Positions 1 through 7,693 of a stretch of 64,000 nucleotides of DNA are shown piece by piece. Under the pieces are notes generated by a model. It was not told the origin of the DNA. It did no database searches and worked only from the letters and a program-made list of their open reading frames with translations. A program made the translations under genes and the position numbers. Positions within the stretch are counted from its first letter, which is position 1; each line of letters starts with the position of its first letter. The DNA lies in assembly GCA_019038745.1 (NCBI GenBank), contig JAHOYV010000070.1, positions 104,785-168,784 on the forward strand, written 5' to 3'. The stretch is from Gemmatimonadales bacterium (GTDB lineage Bacteria; Krumholzibacteriota; Krumholzibacteriia; LZORAL124-64-63).

Positions 1-416
1 CTGACCCCTTCCTGGATCCGAGCTCCACCGCTGTCGTTGATAAAGATTATGGGATCACCGGTCTTCATGGCGTCGTCCTGCAATTGGCTGACCTTCTGGG
101 AGGTTGCCTCCCCCACAGCGCCACCGGCCACGGTGAAATCCTGGCTGACCGCGTATACCGGACGACCGTCCACCAAACCGTACCCGGACACAACCCCCTC
201 ACCCGGCATGTCCTTACCCTCCATCCCGAAGTCCACACAGCGGTGCTTCATAAATGGATGGGTTTCCTGAAAGGTGTCAGGATCATAGAGTTGACCAAGA
301 CGCTCCCGGGCAGTCCGCTTCCCGGCAGTGTGCTGCTTGGCGATTCTCTTTTCGCCCCCCCCGAGATAGAGATCCCTTTTTCTGCGGCGAAGATCATTGA
401 TTCGATTGGCTGTCAT
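1..416 (-). CDS. Acyl-CoA carboxylase carboxyltransferase (beta) subunit, N-terminal part, truncated by window edge
   Basis: This gene is missing from the ORF track because its stop lies outside the window. Reading leftward from an ATG at 416 gives an open frame of 138 codons. It contains the family hallmarks GKRTARERL, then VDGRPVYAVSQDFTVAGGA, then FINDSGGARIQEG just before the edge. These match the biotin-dependent propionyl-CoA/methylmalonyl-CoA carboxyltransferase family (PccB/MmdA, about 515 residues when complete). The protein moves CO2 between carboxybiotin and an acyl-CoA in the cytoplasm. A GAGG motif sits about ten bases before the ATG. Methylmalonyl-CoA epimerase lies 1.5 kb away, which supports propionyl-CoA as the substrate. 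Sodium-pumping decarboxylase versus carboxylase cannot be decided from this fragment. Confidence 0.93.
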   Translation of the reverse strand, partial: MTANRINDLRRRKRDLYLGGGEKRIAKQHTAGKRTARERLGQLYDPDTFQETHPFMKHRCVDFGMEGKDMPGEGVVSGYGLVDGRPVYAVSQDFTVAGGAVGEATSQKVSQLQDDAMKTGDPIIFINDSGGARIQEGV

Positions 417-500
417 GGCTCGGATCCTCACTCGATTCCGGGCTTCAAATCGGGAATTCCCAGGCTGGATATTCCGATTCATCCCACCACTATTTGGCGA

Positions 501-528
501 TAGATAACACCTTAACCCCGTTTGTCAA
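501..528 (-). promoter_or_regulatory. Putative sigma70-type promoter of the carboxyltransferase gene
   Basis: On the minus strand a perfect -35 box TTGACA (528-523) is followed after 16 bases by TATCTA (506-501), a weak -10. The predicted transcript would start near 494 and have a leader of about 78 bases. The -35 box lies inside the palindrome at 522-539. Confidence 0.45.
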
Positions 529-539
529 ATTTTTGACAG
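522..539. promoter_or_regulatory. Operator-like palindrome over the carboxyltransferase -35 box
   Basis: The plus strand reads TTGTCAA, four bases, TTGACAG. This is an inverted repeat of six to seven base arms that covers the -35 element. The same geometry recurs at 63744-63761 over the malic-enzyme -35 box. Binding by a regulator is inference. Confidence 0.4.
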
Positions 540-544
540 GTTGG

Positions 545-678
545 TTGTGCCGGGAAGAATGTTGGTGGACAGAAAATGCCCCGATTTCCCCCAATAGCCC
601 TCAATTCCAGCCCAAAAAACACTCTTTACAATAATGATTTTGAGTTCATTTTGATTAACAACAATCTTCCCGGCACAA
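545..678. repeat. Spaced inverted repeat, 20-base arms (545-564 and 659-678)
   Basis: The arm at 545-564 begins TTGTGCCGGGAAG, and 659-678 is its reverse complement with one mismatch. The arms are separated by 94 AT-rich bases. The right arm ends just before the M29 stop codon at 682, and the left arm lies behind the carboxyltransferase promoter. It could be a decayed mobile-element remnant, a paired binding site or a weak transcript-end structure. No coding potential is seen between the arms. The 417-681 interval otherwise holds only the promoter. Confidence 0.6.
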
Positions 679-681
679 GCT

Positions 682-1797
682 TCATTTCAAGCTTTCGGGG
701 TTTAGGCCTTCCAATTCGGGCAACAAAAAGAGCCCATCCTGCCGGATCAACGTATCGTCGAAACGGATCTCTCCGCCACCCCATTCGGGAGTCTGGATAC
801 AAACGATATCCCAGTGCAAAGCGGATTTGTTACCGTTGTTCGCCGTTTCGTAGGCATTGCCCGGTGTCAGATGGAAACTGCCCCCGATCTTCTCGTCGAA
901 CAGGGTATCGAGCATGGGCTTGGTGATGTACGGATTCACGCCCAGAGCGAATTCACCGAAGTAGCGGGCCCCTTCATCGATATCCAGTGCCTCATTCAGC
1001 TTGCTCTCCTCCCCGTCGCAAGTAGCCTTGACGATCTTCCCGTCCTTCACCTCGAAGCGGATGTTCTCCAGTTTGACACCGCCACGCATGGTGGCCGTGT
1101 TGTACTGGATCACGCCATTGACGCTGTCACGAACCGGCGCAGTGTAAACCTCCCCGTCCGGGATGTTGCGCCCCCCATCGCACTTGACCGCCGAAAGACC
1201 CTTGATACTGAAACTCAGGTCTGTGCCCGGACCCTTGATGGAAACCCGATCCGTTTTTTCCATTAATTCAGCCAAGGGATCCATGGCCTTGCTCATTTTG
1301 GCATAGTCCAGAGTGCAGACCCTGAAGTAGAAATCCGCGAATTCCTCGGTGGCCCGGTTGGCCAGTTGTGCCATGGCGGGATTGGGATATCGCAGCACGC
1401 ACCACTTCTTCTGCAGTCGCACCGGAATATGAACCTGGCCCCAATAGGCCTCGTCGTGCCATTTCATGCGATCCGGATCCACGTCGGCCAGGTCGAAGGG
1501 GTTAGTGCTGCCCCGCACCCCGATATAGGCATCGACCGACTCCATGATCGTCTTGTGGAACTGTCCCCAGGCCTCGAACTGTTCTTTACCTGCGTTGTTG
1601 ATGAAGCCCCTACTCAAGGTCTCATCGTTGTAGTACCAAAAAGGCACGCCCCCTGCCTCGGTGGCCGCACGCACGATTTCCTTCCCCAATTCCATGGCCT
1701 CAAGGCCCTTGATCTCAATATAGATTTTCTCTCCAGGCTGAAGCTTGACGCTGTAGCTGATCAATTGCTCGGCCAGATGAGTATTGCGCGGATCCAT
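682..1797 (-). CDS. M29-family aminopeptidase
   Basis: This 371-residue protein matches the M29 (thermophilic aminopeptidase, AmpS/AmpT/AmpII-like) family in length and across its sequence. The C-terminal half holds the metal-binding segments: GEFALGVNP supplies one acidic ligand, and the stretch GSFHLTPGNAYE followed by ALHWDIV carries the histidines and aspartate. It is a cytoplasmic metal-dependent exopeptidase that removes N-terminal residues from peptides. No signal peptide is seen. The ATG start is supported by TAGGAGGAAATT directly upstream. It is divergent from the epimerase gene, with 183 bases between the starts. It is one of four aminopeptidases in the window, consistent with peptide catabolism. 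Confidence 0.9.
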   Translation of the reverse strand: MDPRNTHLAEQLISYSVKLQPGEKIYIEIKGLEAMELGKEIVRAATEAGGVPFWYYNDETLSRGFINNAGKEQFEAWGQFHKTIMESVDAYIGVRGSTNPFDLADVDPDRMKWHDEAYWGQVHIPVRLQKKWCVLRYPNPAMAQLANRATEEFADFYFRVCTLDYAKMSKAMDPLAELMEKTDRVSIKGPGTDLSFSIKGLSAVKCDGGRNIPDGEVYTAPVRDSVNGVIQYNTATMRGGVKLENIRFEVKDGKIVKATCDGEESKLNEALDIDEGARYFGEFALGVNPYITKPMLDTLFDEKIGGSFHLTPGNAYETANNGNKSALHWDIVCIQTPEWGGGEIRFDDTLIRQDGLFLLPELEGLNPESLK

Positions 1798-1931
1798 AAT
1801 TTCCTCCTAGGAATCGGGAGCGGGTATTTTGAGTTTATAATACAGCCCCCGCCGAATGGATCCTACCATATTATTTCTGCATATTTTCCTGTTGAACTGG
1901 AAATCCAAGTTCCCTGCCGGCCCGAATTGTC

Positions 1932-1937
1932 TATAAT
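1932..1937 (+). promoter_or_regulatory. -10 box of putative epimerase promoter
   Basis: A perfect TATAAT occurs 44 bases before the epimerase ATG, in the divergent region between the M29 gene and the epimerase. No good -35 box is seen at the right distance, so activation by another factor is possible. A second -10-like TATTAT (1842-1837, minus strand) could serve the M29 gene. Confidence 0.4.
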
Positions 1938-1980
1938 TGCCGAAGGAGAAAACACCGCCATTTTTCGAGGGGAAAATCAT

Positions 1981-2439
1981 ATGAGCCAGGACCTGAACCC
2001 GACTGCCAATCCGCTTCCCGAAGGTACGGCCGGCTTCATCGATCACATCGGAGTCGCCGTGCGGGATTTGGACGAGGCTCTAGTGCTTTACCGTGACCTG
2101 CTTGGGTTGGAGCTGGAAAGGATGGAAGAAGTACCCGCGGAAAACGTCAGAGTGGCATTTTTGAAACTTGCCCGCTCCGGTTGCCCGGGCCACCTGGAAC
2201 TGTTGGCCCCCCTGTCCGAGAACGGAGCAATTGCCGGCTTCATTGCCAAAAAGGGCCCCGGCCTGCATCACATAGCCGTAGCTGCCGAGAATATCGAAAT
2301 CGTGATGGAGCGTTGCCGCCAGGCGGGAATCCGGTTACTGGATGAAACGCCGCGCACCGGAGCAGGCGGTAAGCAAATCGTTTTCATGCACCCCAAGAGC
2401 GGCGGCGGTGTCCTGATTGAGATCTGCGCCGGAACATAG
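1981..2439 (+). CDS. mce: Methylmalonyl-CoA epimerase
   Basis: The protein interconverts (2R)- and (2S)-methylmalonyl-CoA, the step between propionyl-CoA carboxylase and methylmalonyl-CoA mutase. It is a vicinal-oxygen-chelate (glyoxalase-like) fold protein of 152 residues. The first half starts with DHIGVAVRDLDEAL, and the second half contains GLHHIAVAAENIE and ends with VLIEICAG. These provide the metal-binding histidines and C-terminal glutamate expected of the family. The ORF track starts at 1366, but that extension is antisense to the M29 gene. The ATG at 1981 has GAGGGG about seven bases upstream and gives the normal family length. The nearby carboxyltransferase supports the pathway; no mutase is seen here. 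Confidence 0.93.
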   Translation: MSQDLNPTANPLPEGTAGFIDHIGVAVRDLDEALVLYRDLLGLELERMEEVPAENVRVAFLKLARSGCPGHLELLAPLSENGAIAGFIAKKGPGLHHIAVAAENIEIVMERCRQAGIRLLDETPRTGAGGKQIVFMHPKSGGGVLIEICAGT

Positions 2440-2478
2440 AGGATTTATTATTCCCTGAAGAACCGGGATGCCAACGGT

Positions 2479-3162
2479 TCAACGGCGTTCGAACAGACCG
2501 ACCTCCTCAAAACCGCAAGGCCCCCGCTCCGGAGTCAGGTCCGTCTCCCCGTTGGGGTTCAAATACGCCGGCACACAGCCGACGCCGAACATCATCGACA
2601 ACTGGCCACTGCCGTCCACACCGATGTAAAGTCCCCGCGACTGACAGGTCACACAGTCGGGCATGGTCTTGCATGAATGTGTAGGCTCGGTTGCCAGACG
2701 AAATACGACATCCTCGGGGCGACCCTGGAACATGACTTTCCACTGAACCAGATTAACCCGCCCGTTCTTGATCGACATACCCGGATCCAACCCCACGATG
2801 CAGACCTCATTTGACTGTCCCACATCCAGATGCTTGCAGGGGACTTTCTTCTCCATGACAACCGCCTCGGCTCCCTCCACGACCAAGGTCAACTCGAAAC
2901 CTCCGGTGGCCATGAAAGCCTCACCATCCCTGGCCACGGGCACTACGTCGGAAAGCCACGCGTACAGGTCCACCACGGTCACCCCGTTTTCAGGTTCCTG
3001 ATGTGCCACCGGGACGATGGAATCGCCGGTAGCAAGGGAGAAACGGATCAACCCGTTTTCGCCGCACCACTGGGCCTCGGCCCCCGATGGGGCAATAAAC
3101 AGCAAGACGACCGCCAGGAAAACCACCGACAGAAACACTATCAACTGCTTGCAAAACAACAT
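2479..3162 (-). CDS. Exported protein of unknown function
   Basis: I do not recognise this family. The ORF is open from 3231, but the better start is the ATG at 3162. It has GAGAGGTGG upstream and places a typical signal peptide (MLFCKQL, a long hydrophobic run, cleavage near GAEA) at the N-terminus. That start also avoids overlap with the ABC permease. The mature part (about 200 residues) is acidic, has several cysteines, and contains a Cys-x2-Cys-type segment PDCVTCQSRG. It looks like a small extracytoplasmic beta-rich domain. It is the last gene of the leftward pepA-xse-ABC run, with a 37-base gap after the second permease, so cotranscription is likely. Confidence 0.7.
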   Translation of the reverse strand: MLFCKQLIVFLSVVFLAVVLLFIAPSGAEAQWCGENGLIRFSLATGDSIVPVAHQEPENGVTVVDLYAWLSDVVPVARDGEAFMATGGFELTLVVEGAEAVVMEKKVPCKHLDVGQSNEVCIVGLDPGMSIKNGRVNLVQWKVMFQGRPEDVVFRLATEPTHSCKTMPDCVTCQSRGLYIGVDGSGQLSMMFGVGCVPAYLNPNGETDLTPERGPCGFEEVGLFERR

Positions 3163-3199
3163 CGTTCCACCTCTCAAGAAACAGATCCCATACTCCGAC

Positions 3200-4033
3200 T
3201 CAACTGCCGGTGCTCGCATAGTTGGCCACACCCCGCCGCCAGATCAACACGGCCCCACCGAACACAATGCCACCGACCAGCGGGGTCAGAAAAGCCCAGC
3301 GGCTGAATTCCGGACTGCCGATAAACCAAGTGGCCGGATAAAAGGCCACCCAAGCAAAGGGCAGGACAAAGGTCATGAAGAATCGTACCGGAGCCCCGAA
3401 TATTGTGATCGGATAGCGACTGAACCGTATCACATTGTACACTGGCGGAGCCAGTCCCATTCGGTCTTCGTGCCAAAACGAAACCGATGTTATCCCCAGG
3501 AAAACCCCAGTGAAAACCAACGAAGCCGAGGGGGCAAGGATCAACAGCGCCAGGACATCCTCAACACCCCAAGTCAGCTGAAGTTTCATTCCGGCAAAGA
3601 TCATGATCCCCAAACCCAGAAAAATTTCATTGAATCCCGAGACGTTGAAAGACTCGAACATCACCTGTGCCAGAGTATTTAATGGCCGCAGCAAAACCCG
3701 ATCGAACTTCCCCTGGATGATGAACTTATCGCTGAACCGGTAAAGGTTGATGCTGGTTAGATTGAACAAGCCCAGAGGGACCAGGCTGAATCCATAGATG
3801 AACAGGACCTGGGGAAAGGACCACCCGCGCAGGGCCTCGACCTTGCTGAACAAGGTTGCCAGGATCACCAACTGCACCAGACTGCTGAAGGACACCGCCA
3901 GCGTATCGATGAAGAAGTCCATGCGATAGGCCAGACGCATCTTGACGAATTGGGCGAAGTAGAAGCCAAAAATCCGCACCTGGCGCCGAAATTCACCAGG
4001 GTAGCCCCGTCTCCATATTTCAGTCGTGGACAT
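3200..4033 (-). CDS. ABC-2 family transporter permease (COG3694-like)
   Basis: This 277-residue inner-membrane protein has about six hydrophobic segments and resembles the ABC2_membrane_6 (former DUF990) permeases. The FDRVLLRPLN segment in the first half is typical. These permeases occur as a pair with a COG4586-type ATPase, and the preceding two genes supply the partners. The start lies three bases after the stop of the other permease. The substrate of this exporter class is unknown. The family is well supported; the transport direction (export) is inferred from the ABC-2 class. Confidence 0.85.
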   Translation of the reverse strand: MSTTEIWRRGYPGEFRRQVRIFGFYFAQFVKMRLAYRMDFFIDTLAVSFSSLVQLVILATLFSKVEALRGWSFPQVLFIYGFSLVPLGLFNLTSINLYRFSDKFIIQGKFDRVLLRPLNTLAQVMFESFNVSGFNEIFLGLGIMIFAGMKLQLTWGVEDVLALLILAPSASLVFTGVFLGITSVSFWHEDRMGLAPPVYNVIRFSRYPITIFGAPVRFFMTFVLPFAWVAFYPATWFIGSPEFSRWAFLTPLVGGIVFGGAVLIWRRGVANYASTGS

Positions 4034-4036
4034 GAT

Positions 4037-4918
4037 TCACCCTCCCTGCACGGTTACCCGACGCACCGAGATAAACCAGACCAAGCGCCCAGCCAGATAC
4101 AAACCAACCGACCAGGCCAACTGGATCAACAGCGCCCAGACCAGATCGGAACCCGCCCGCTTGCCGAGGTAGATCGTGACCGGGACATAGCTGATTCCCT
4201 GAAAGGGTAGCCAGGCCACGATCGTCTGAAACCATTCCGGAAAGAAAGTGAAGGGCAGAATCACCCCCGTCAGAAAATCGAAGGCAACCATTTTGGCCCG
4301 CAGAACTCCCTGTATGTTCTTCATGTGGAAAGCCAAACACCCCAACAGAAAGTTGATCTGGCTGTAGATTACCAGGGCAAGACAGAAGCTGAGAAAGGTC
4401 CACAGATACAGCATGGAATCCGGTGGTCCGGAGATGTCGAACAACGGAACGACAACTACCATGATGGGCAAGGAGAACATGACCAGCCGAAAGCCGGATT
4501 CACCCACCGCCTCGAACATCATGACGTCCTGGACGTGGTAGGGCTTGATCAACTGCAGTGAGATACCACCCTCCTCGATCATACTACTGAGGTCCCGGTG
4601 GATGTTGTTGAAGTAGAAGCTGCGTCCGATCCAGCTGACTGCCACGTAGGTGATCATCTCGGTCAGGGTAAGTCCCCCGATAAGGTTTCCACCTTCCATA
4701 CTTCCGTGTTCGACGACCCGGCTGGCGAACAAGGCCCCGTACAGGTAATAATGGCCGGTCACGAAAATCGTGTAGCTGACGACTCCCGTGTAATAACGCA
4801 AGCGGTAGGCCAGGAACTTCAGAAAGGCCAGACGAACAAAATGGAGGTAGAGTACCACCGTTCCCAAAACGCTGCGGTGCCAGGGAGTCAGGGAGGCGAC
4901 AGAAGTAACCCCGGTCAC
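4037..4918 (-). CDS. ABC-2 family transporter permease (COG4587-like)
   Basis: This 293-residue polytopic membrane protein is the second permease of the ABC-2 pair. It has six or so hydrophobic stretches and the conserved-looking PFTFFPEWFQ segment before the last loop. Its GTG start overlaps the ATPase stop by four bases (GTGA), a sign of translational coupling. Together with the flanking permease and ATPase it should form a heterodimeric exporter in the inner membrane. The substrate is unknown. Confidence 0.85.
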   Translation of the reverse strand: MTGVTSVASLTPWHRSVLGTVVLYLHFVRLAFLKFLAYRLRYYTGVVSYTIFVTGHYYLYGALFASRVVEHGSMEGGNLIGGLTLTEMITYVAVSWIGRSFYFNNIHRDLSSMIEEGGISLQLIKPYHVQDVMMFEAVGESGFRLVMFSLPIMVVVVPLFDISGPPDSMLYLWTFLSFCLALVIYSQINFLLGCLAFHMKNIQGVLRAKMVAFDFLTGVILPFTFFPEWFQTIVAWLPFQGISYVPVTIYLGKRAGSDLVWALLIQLAWSVGLYLAGRLVWFISVRRVTVQGG

Positions 4919-5928
4919 GATTCCCCCTCCTGAACGTCACGATATATCCGGGCCACAATTTCCTCGATTGCAGGCTCTGCCAGGTGCAATTCCGAAACCT
5001 TGCAGGCATTGACGATCACCTTGATCACCTCAGCGCCGGTAACCTCCCGGCGATGAAACTCTCCCTGGTGACGCAACCCTTCCCCCGCCTGCCAGGAAAC
5101 CGGGAGATTTCCGGTCATTTCCTTGAGGGTGGCACTGGAAACCGGCTCCCTCAGTTCAAGAGTTAGACGGACCGGATTCCCCGTACGATTGCGCAGTGTG
5201 TCCAACTCGCCATCGAAGTGAACTTTTCCCTTGTCGATGATGATCACTCGCCGGCACAGTTTTTCGATATCTCCCAGGTCGTGAGTGGTCAGAATGACGG
5301 TCACACCCTGTTGGTCGCGGATCTCATGCAGAAATTTCCGCACGTTTTCCTTGCCGACAACATCCAGTCCAATAGTGGGCTCATCCAGAAAAAGGACCCG
5401 TGGCTCGTGCAACAAGGCCGCCGCCAGGTCACAGCGCATCCGCTGGCCTAAAGAGAGTTTACGTACCGGCTGATGCAGGAATTCGTCAATGCCGAGCAAA
5501 TCGTTGAATGTTCCCATCTGGCGACGGTAAGCATCATCGTCCACTTCGTAGATCTTCTTCAGCAGGCCAAAGGATTCCACAACGGCCAAATCCCACCAGA
5601 GCTGAGTGCGCTGTCCAAAGACCGCGCCAATGTTGCGAGTATATTGCTGGCGCTGACGCCAGGGAACCAGGCCGCCGACGGTGACTTGTCCCGATGTGGG
5701 TGTGAGAATCCCGGTCAGCATCTTGATGGTTGTGGATTTACCGGCGCCGTTGGCCCCTATGTAGCCGACCATTTCCCCGGGCTGGATATCGAAGCTGACC
5801 TGATCCACCGCCCGAAGTATTTTCCTGCGCGGACGGAACAAATCAATCAGGCCCCCCTTTACACCCTCACGTTTGCGGATCAGCTTGTAGTCCCGGGTCA
5901 GATCCCGTACCTGGATAATTGGTTCCAT
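4915..5928 (-). CDS. ABC transporter ATP-binding protein (COG4586-like)
   Basis: The 337-residue protein is the ATPase of the ABC-2 exporter. It shows Walker A (GANGAGKST), the signature motif (LSLGQRMR), Walker B (VLFLDEPTIGLD) and the switch histidine (LTTHD). The family typically has an N-terminal stretch before Walker A and a C-terminal domain of about 90 residues, and both are present. The ATG overlaps the xseB stop by one base (TGATG), so the exporter is translationally coupled to the exonuclease VII genes. Nothing in the sequence indicates the substrate. Confidence 0.92.
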   Translation of the reverse strand: MEPIIQVRDLTRDYKLIRKREGVKGGLIDLFRPRRKILRAVDQVSFDIQPGEMVGYIGANGAGKSTTIKMLTGILTPTSGQVTVGGLVPWRQRQQYTRNIGAVFGQRTQLWWDLAVVESFGLLKKIYEVDDDAYRRQMGTFNDLLGIDEFLHQPVRKLSLGQRMRCDLAAALLHEPRVLFLDEPTIGLDVVGKENVRKFLHEIRDQQGVTVILTTHDLGDIEKLCRRVIIIDKGKVHFDGELDTLRNRTGNPVRLTLELREPVSSATLKEMTGNLPVSWQAGEGLRHQGEFHRREVTGAEVIKVIVNACKVSELHLAEPAIEEIVARIYRDVQEGES

Positions 5929-6197
5929 CAGTAGGGAACATCCTCGTTTTCATCGCCAACCGGATCAGGATCCCCGGTTTCGAGTCCTGCTACCAACCCC
6001 CGTACTTCACTGTCGGTTTTCTCCAGCTTTTGGCGACACACCTGGATCAATTCCACGGCACGTTTGACCTCTTGGCCAAGGGTATCGATGTCCACCTTCT
6101 CGGCTTCCAATTCCGCAAGGATCGCTTCCACTTCGCCTACGGCTTCACCGAAAGAGAGTTTTTTGGCCGGGATCCGTTTTTTTACCTTTTCCACCAC
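5928..6197 (-). CDS. xseB: Exodeoxyribonuclease VII small subunit
   Basis: This is the small helical subunit that joins XseA in exonuclease VII, which degrades single-stranded DNA to acid-soluble oligonucleotides. The core LSFGEAVGEVEAILAELE followed by a second helix with VELIQVCRQKLEK is the standard XseB pattern. The ORF track opens at 6260, but the GTG pair at 6197/6194 has AGGGAAG just upstream. It gives about 89 residues, close to the usual 80. The start lies inside the 3' end of xseA. The C-terminal tail is acidic. Confidence 0.85.
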   Translation of the reverse strand: MVEKVKKRIPAKKLSFGEAVGEVEAILAELEAEKVDIDTLGQEVKRAVELIQVCRQKLEKTDSEVRGLVAGLETGDPDPVGDENEDVPY

Positions 6198-7674
6198 TTT
6201 GCTTTCCCTTCCTATTGGATGAACTGGACGAACCGGGAAATTTCCCGGCCGGCTGAACAATACTGGTTACTTCACCATCGGAAAATCGGGTGCGAATACA
6301 ATCGCCGGCCACCACGGAATCCGCCGAAGTCAGGGCCGTTCCCAACGGCCCCAGGGTCAGGGTGTAGCCTCGGGCCAAAAGTCGCTCCGGGTCAAGTAGC
6401 CGGGCTTGAGTAGCCAGACCTTCAACCCTCGTTTGCCCTGCAACCAGGGGGCGCAAGGCCTCGCGCCCGAGGCGTCGAGTCGCACCGCGGTACCGATCCA
6501 CAGCGGAGGACAATCGTCCGTTTGCCGAGGTCACCACCTGGAGATGGAGCCGATCGAGCCGTGACGTTGACCGCCCGACCACGGCAATGGTACGGGACAC
6601 AAGACCCGTTTCCAAACCGGATAGCCTGCGCTCACGTATATTCAGCTGGACCGAAACCAGATCCTGGAATCGGCCAGCCATGTGTTGGAGCCGAATCCGA
6701 CTACGCAGCAGCACTCCCCGAATCGCCATGCCCATCCGGTCCCCCACTTCAACACGGTCCCGGGCGGTGTCCAACAATCCGGTCAGCGTCACCTTCAGCC
6801 GCTCAGCAGCCTTGTCCAGCTGCCGGGAGGCCTGGCCCACCCGGTCCACGAGATACTCGGCCCCCGCAGTGGGTGTCTTACAGGAATGATGGGCTACCAG
6901 ATCGGCAATACTGCGATCAATCTCATGACCGATTGCCGTGATCACCGGCACCGGCGCCTCAGCAATGGCGACGGCCAGCTCCCGTTGATCAAACCAGGAG
7001 AGGTCAGCCCGCGATCCACCCCCACGGGTAATTACCACCACGTCCACCCCCGCTGCCACGTGAGCCTGCAAGGCCCGGATGACTTCGGCCTCTAGTTGAT
7101 CGCCCTGCATTTTGGCGCCTCGCAGAGAAACCCGAAAAGCCCAGGGTGACCTTTCGATCCCCGTCATGAAATCCTGCTCGGCGGCACTGCCCGGGGATGT
7201 GATCAACCCAATACGCAACGGCAAGTCCGGCAATGGGATACTGGCGTTGCGCTCAAGTAGTTCCTGAGCCTGCAAAAAGGCCAGGGTTTCCCGGCGCAGA
7301 GCCTCCAGCTTCCCCAGGGCGAAGCTTTTGTCCACCCCAACGATCTTCAGACTCATCTTGCCGAACTTGGCATAAAAATCCACCTGACATTCCAAGCAGA
7401 CTTCCATCTTGTTGGCCAGTTGGAAATCGGGATCCGAACCGTCCAGGAAGGACCCCAGACCATATCGTTGCCGATCCCAGCCCATCAGGGAAACCGGGAT
7501 CTGGTACTCCGCAGCACCACTTCGTCCAGCCTCGTGTAATTCGAAGTATACGTGTGTACGCCGGGCCGCATCGACCGGCAAGCGCTGCACTTCTCCACGG
7601 ACCCAGATAGTGCCGGGAAAAGCCCGGTCTACGGCTGCCGAGATCTCCTCGTTCAGCTGGCGTACAGTCAACAC
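6145..7674 (-). CDS. xseA: Exodeoxyribonuclease VII large subunit
   Basis: This is the catalytic subunit of exonuclease VII. An N-terminal OB-fold domain begins LTVRQLNEEI and contains IWVRGEV. The central catalytic domain has GLITSPGSAAEQDF and VVVITRGGGSRADLSWFD. A long coiled-coil region and the C-terminal ARGYTLTL motif follow. The track ORF runs from 7836, but that extension is antisense-like and overlaps pepA. A GTG at 7674 gives about 509 residues, with homology starting immediately. A TTG at 7704 with GGGCGG upstream is an alternative. The C-terminus is rich in Ser, Gly and Lys. It follows pepA by 19 bases and overlaps xseB. Confidence 0.9.
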   Translation of the reverse strand: MLTVRQLNEEISAAVDRAFPGTIWVRGEVQRLPVDAARRTHVYFELHEAGRSGAAEYQIPVSLMGWDRQRYGLGSFLDGSDPDFQLANKMEVCLECQVDFYAKFGKMSLKIVGVDKSFALGKLEALRRETLAFLQAQELLERNASIPLPDLPLRIGLITSPGSAAEQDFMTGIERSPWAFRVSLRGAKMQGDQLEAEVIRALQAHVAAGVDVVVITRGGGSRADLSWFDQRELAVAIAEAPVPVITAIGHEIDRSIADLVAHHSCKTPTAGAEYLVDRVGQASRQLDKAAERLKVTLTGLLDTARDRVEVGDRMGMAIRGVLLRSRIRLQHMAGRFQDLVSVQLNIRERRLSGLETGLVSRTIAVVGRSTSRLDRLHLQVVTSANGRLSSAVDRYRGATRRLGREALRPLVAGQTRVEGLATQARLLDPERLLARGYTLTLGPLGTALTSADSVVAGDCIRTRFSDGEVTSIVQPAGKFPGSSSSSNRKGKQSGGKGKKTDPGQKTLFR

Positions 7675-7693
7675 TCGGCGTTCGGGACCGTCC

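Noticed and set aside
37-503. Plus-strand ORFs of 77 and 139 residues at the left edge
   Set aside because: They are antisense to the truncated carboxyltransferase gene, whose minus-strand frame carries clear family motifs.
1366-1980. N-terminal extension of the epimerase ORF in the track
   Set aside because: It runs antisense through the M29 gene, has no homology, and a good ribosome binding site precedes ATG 1981.
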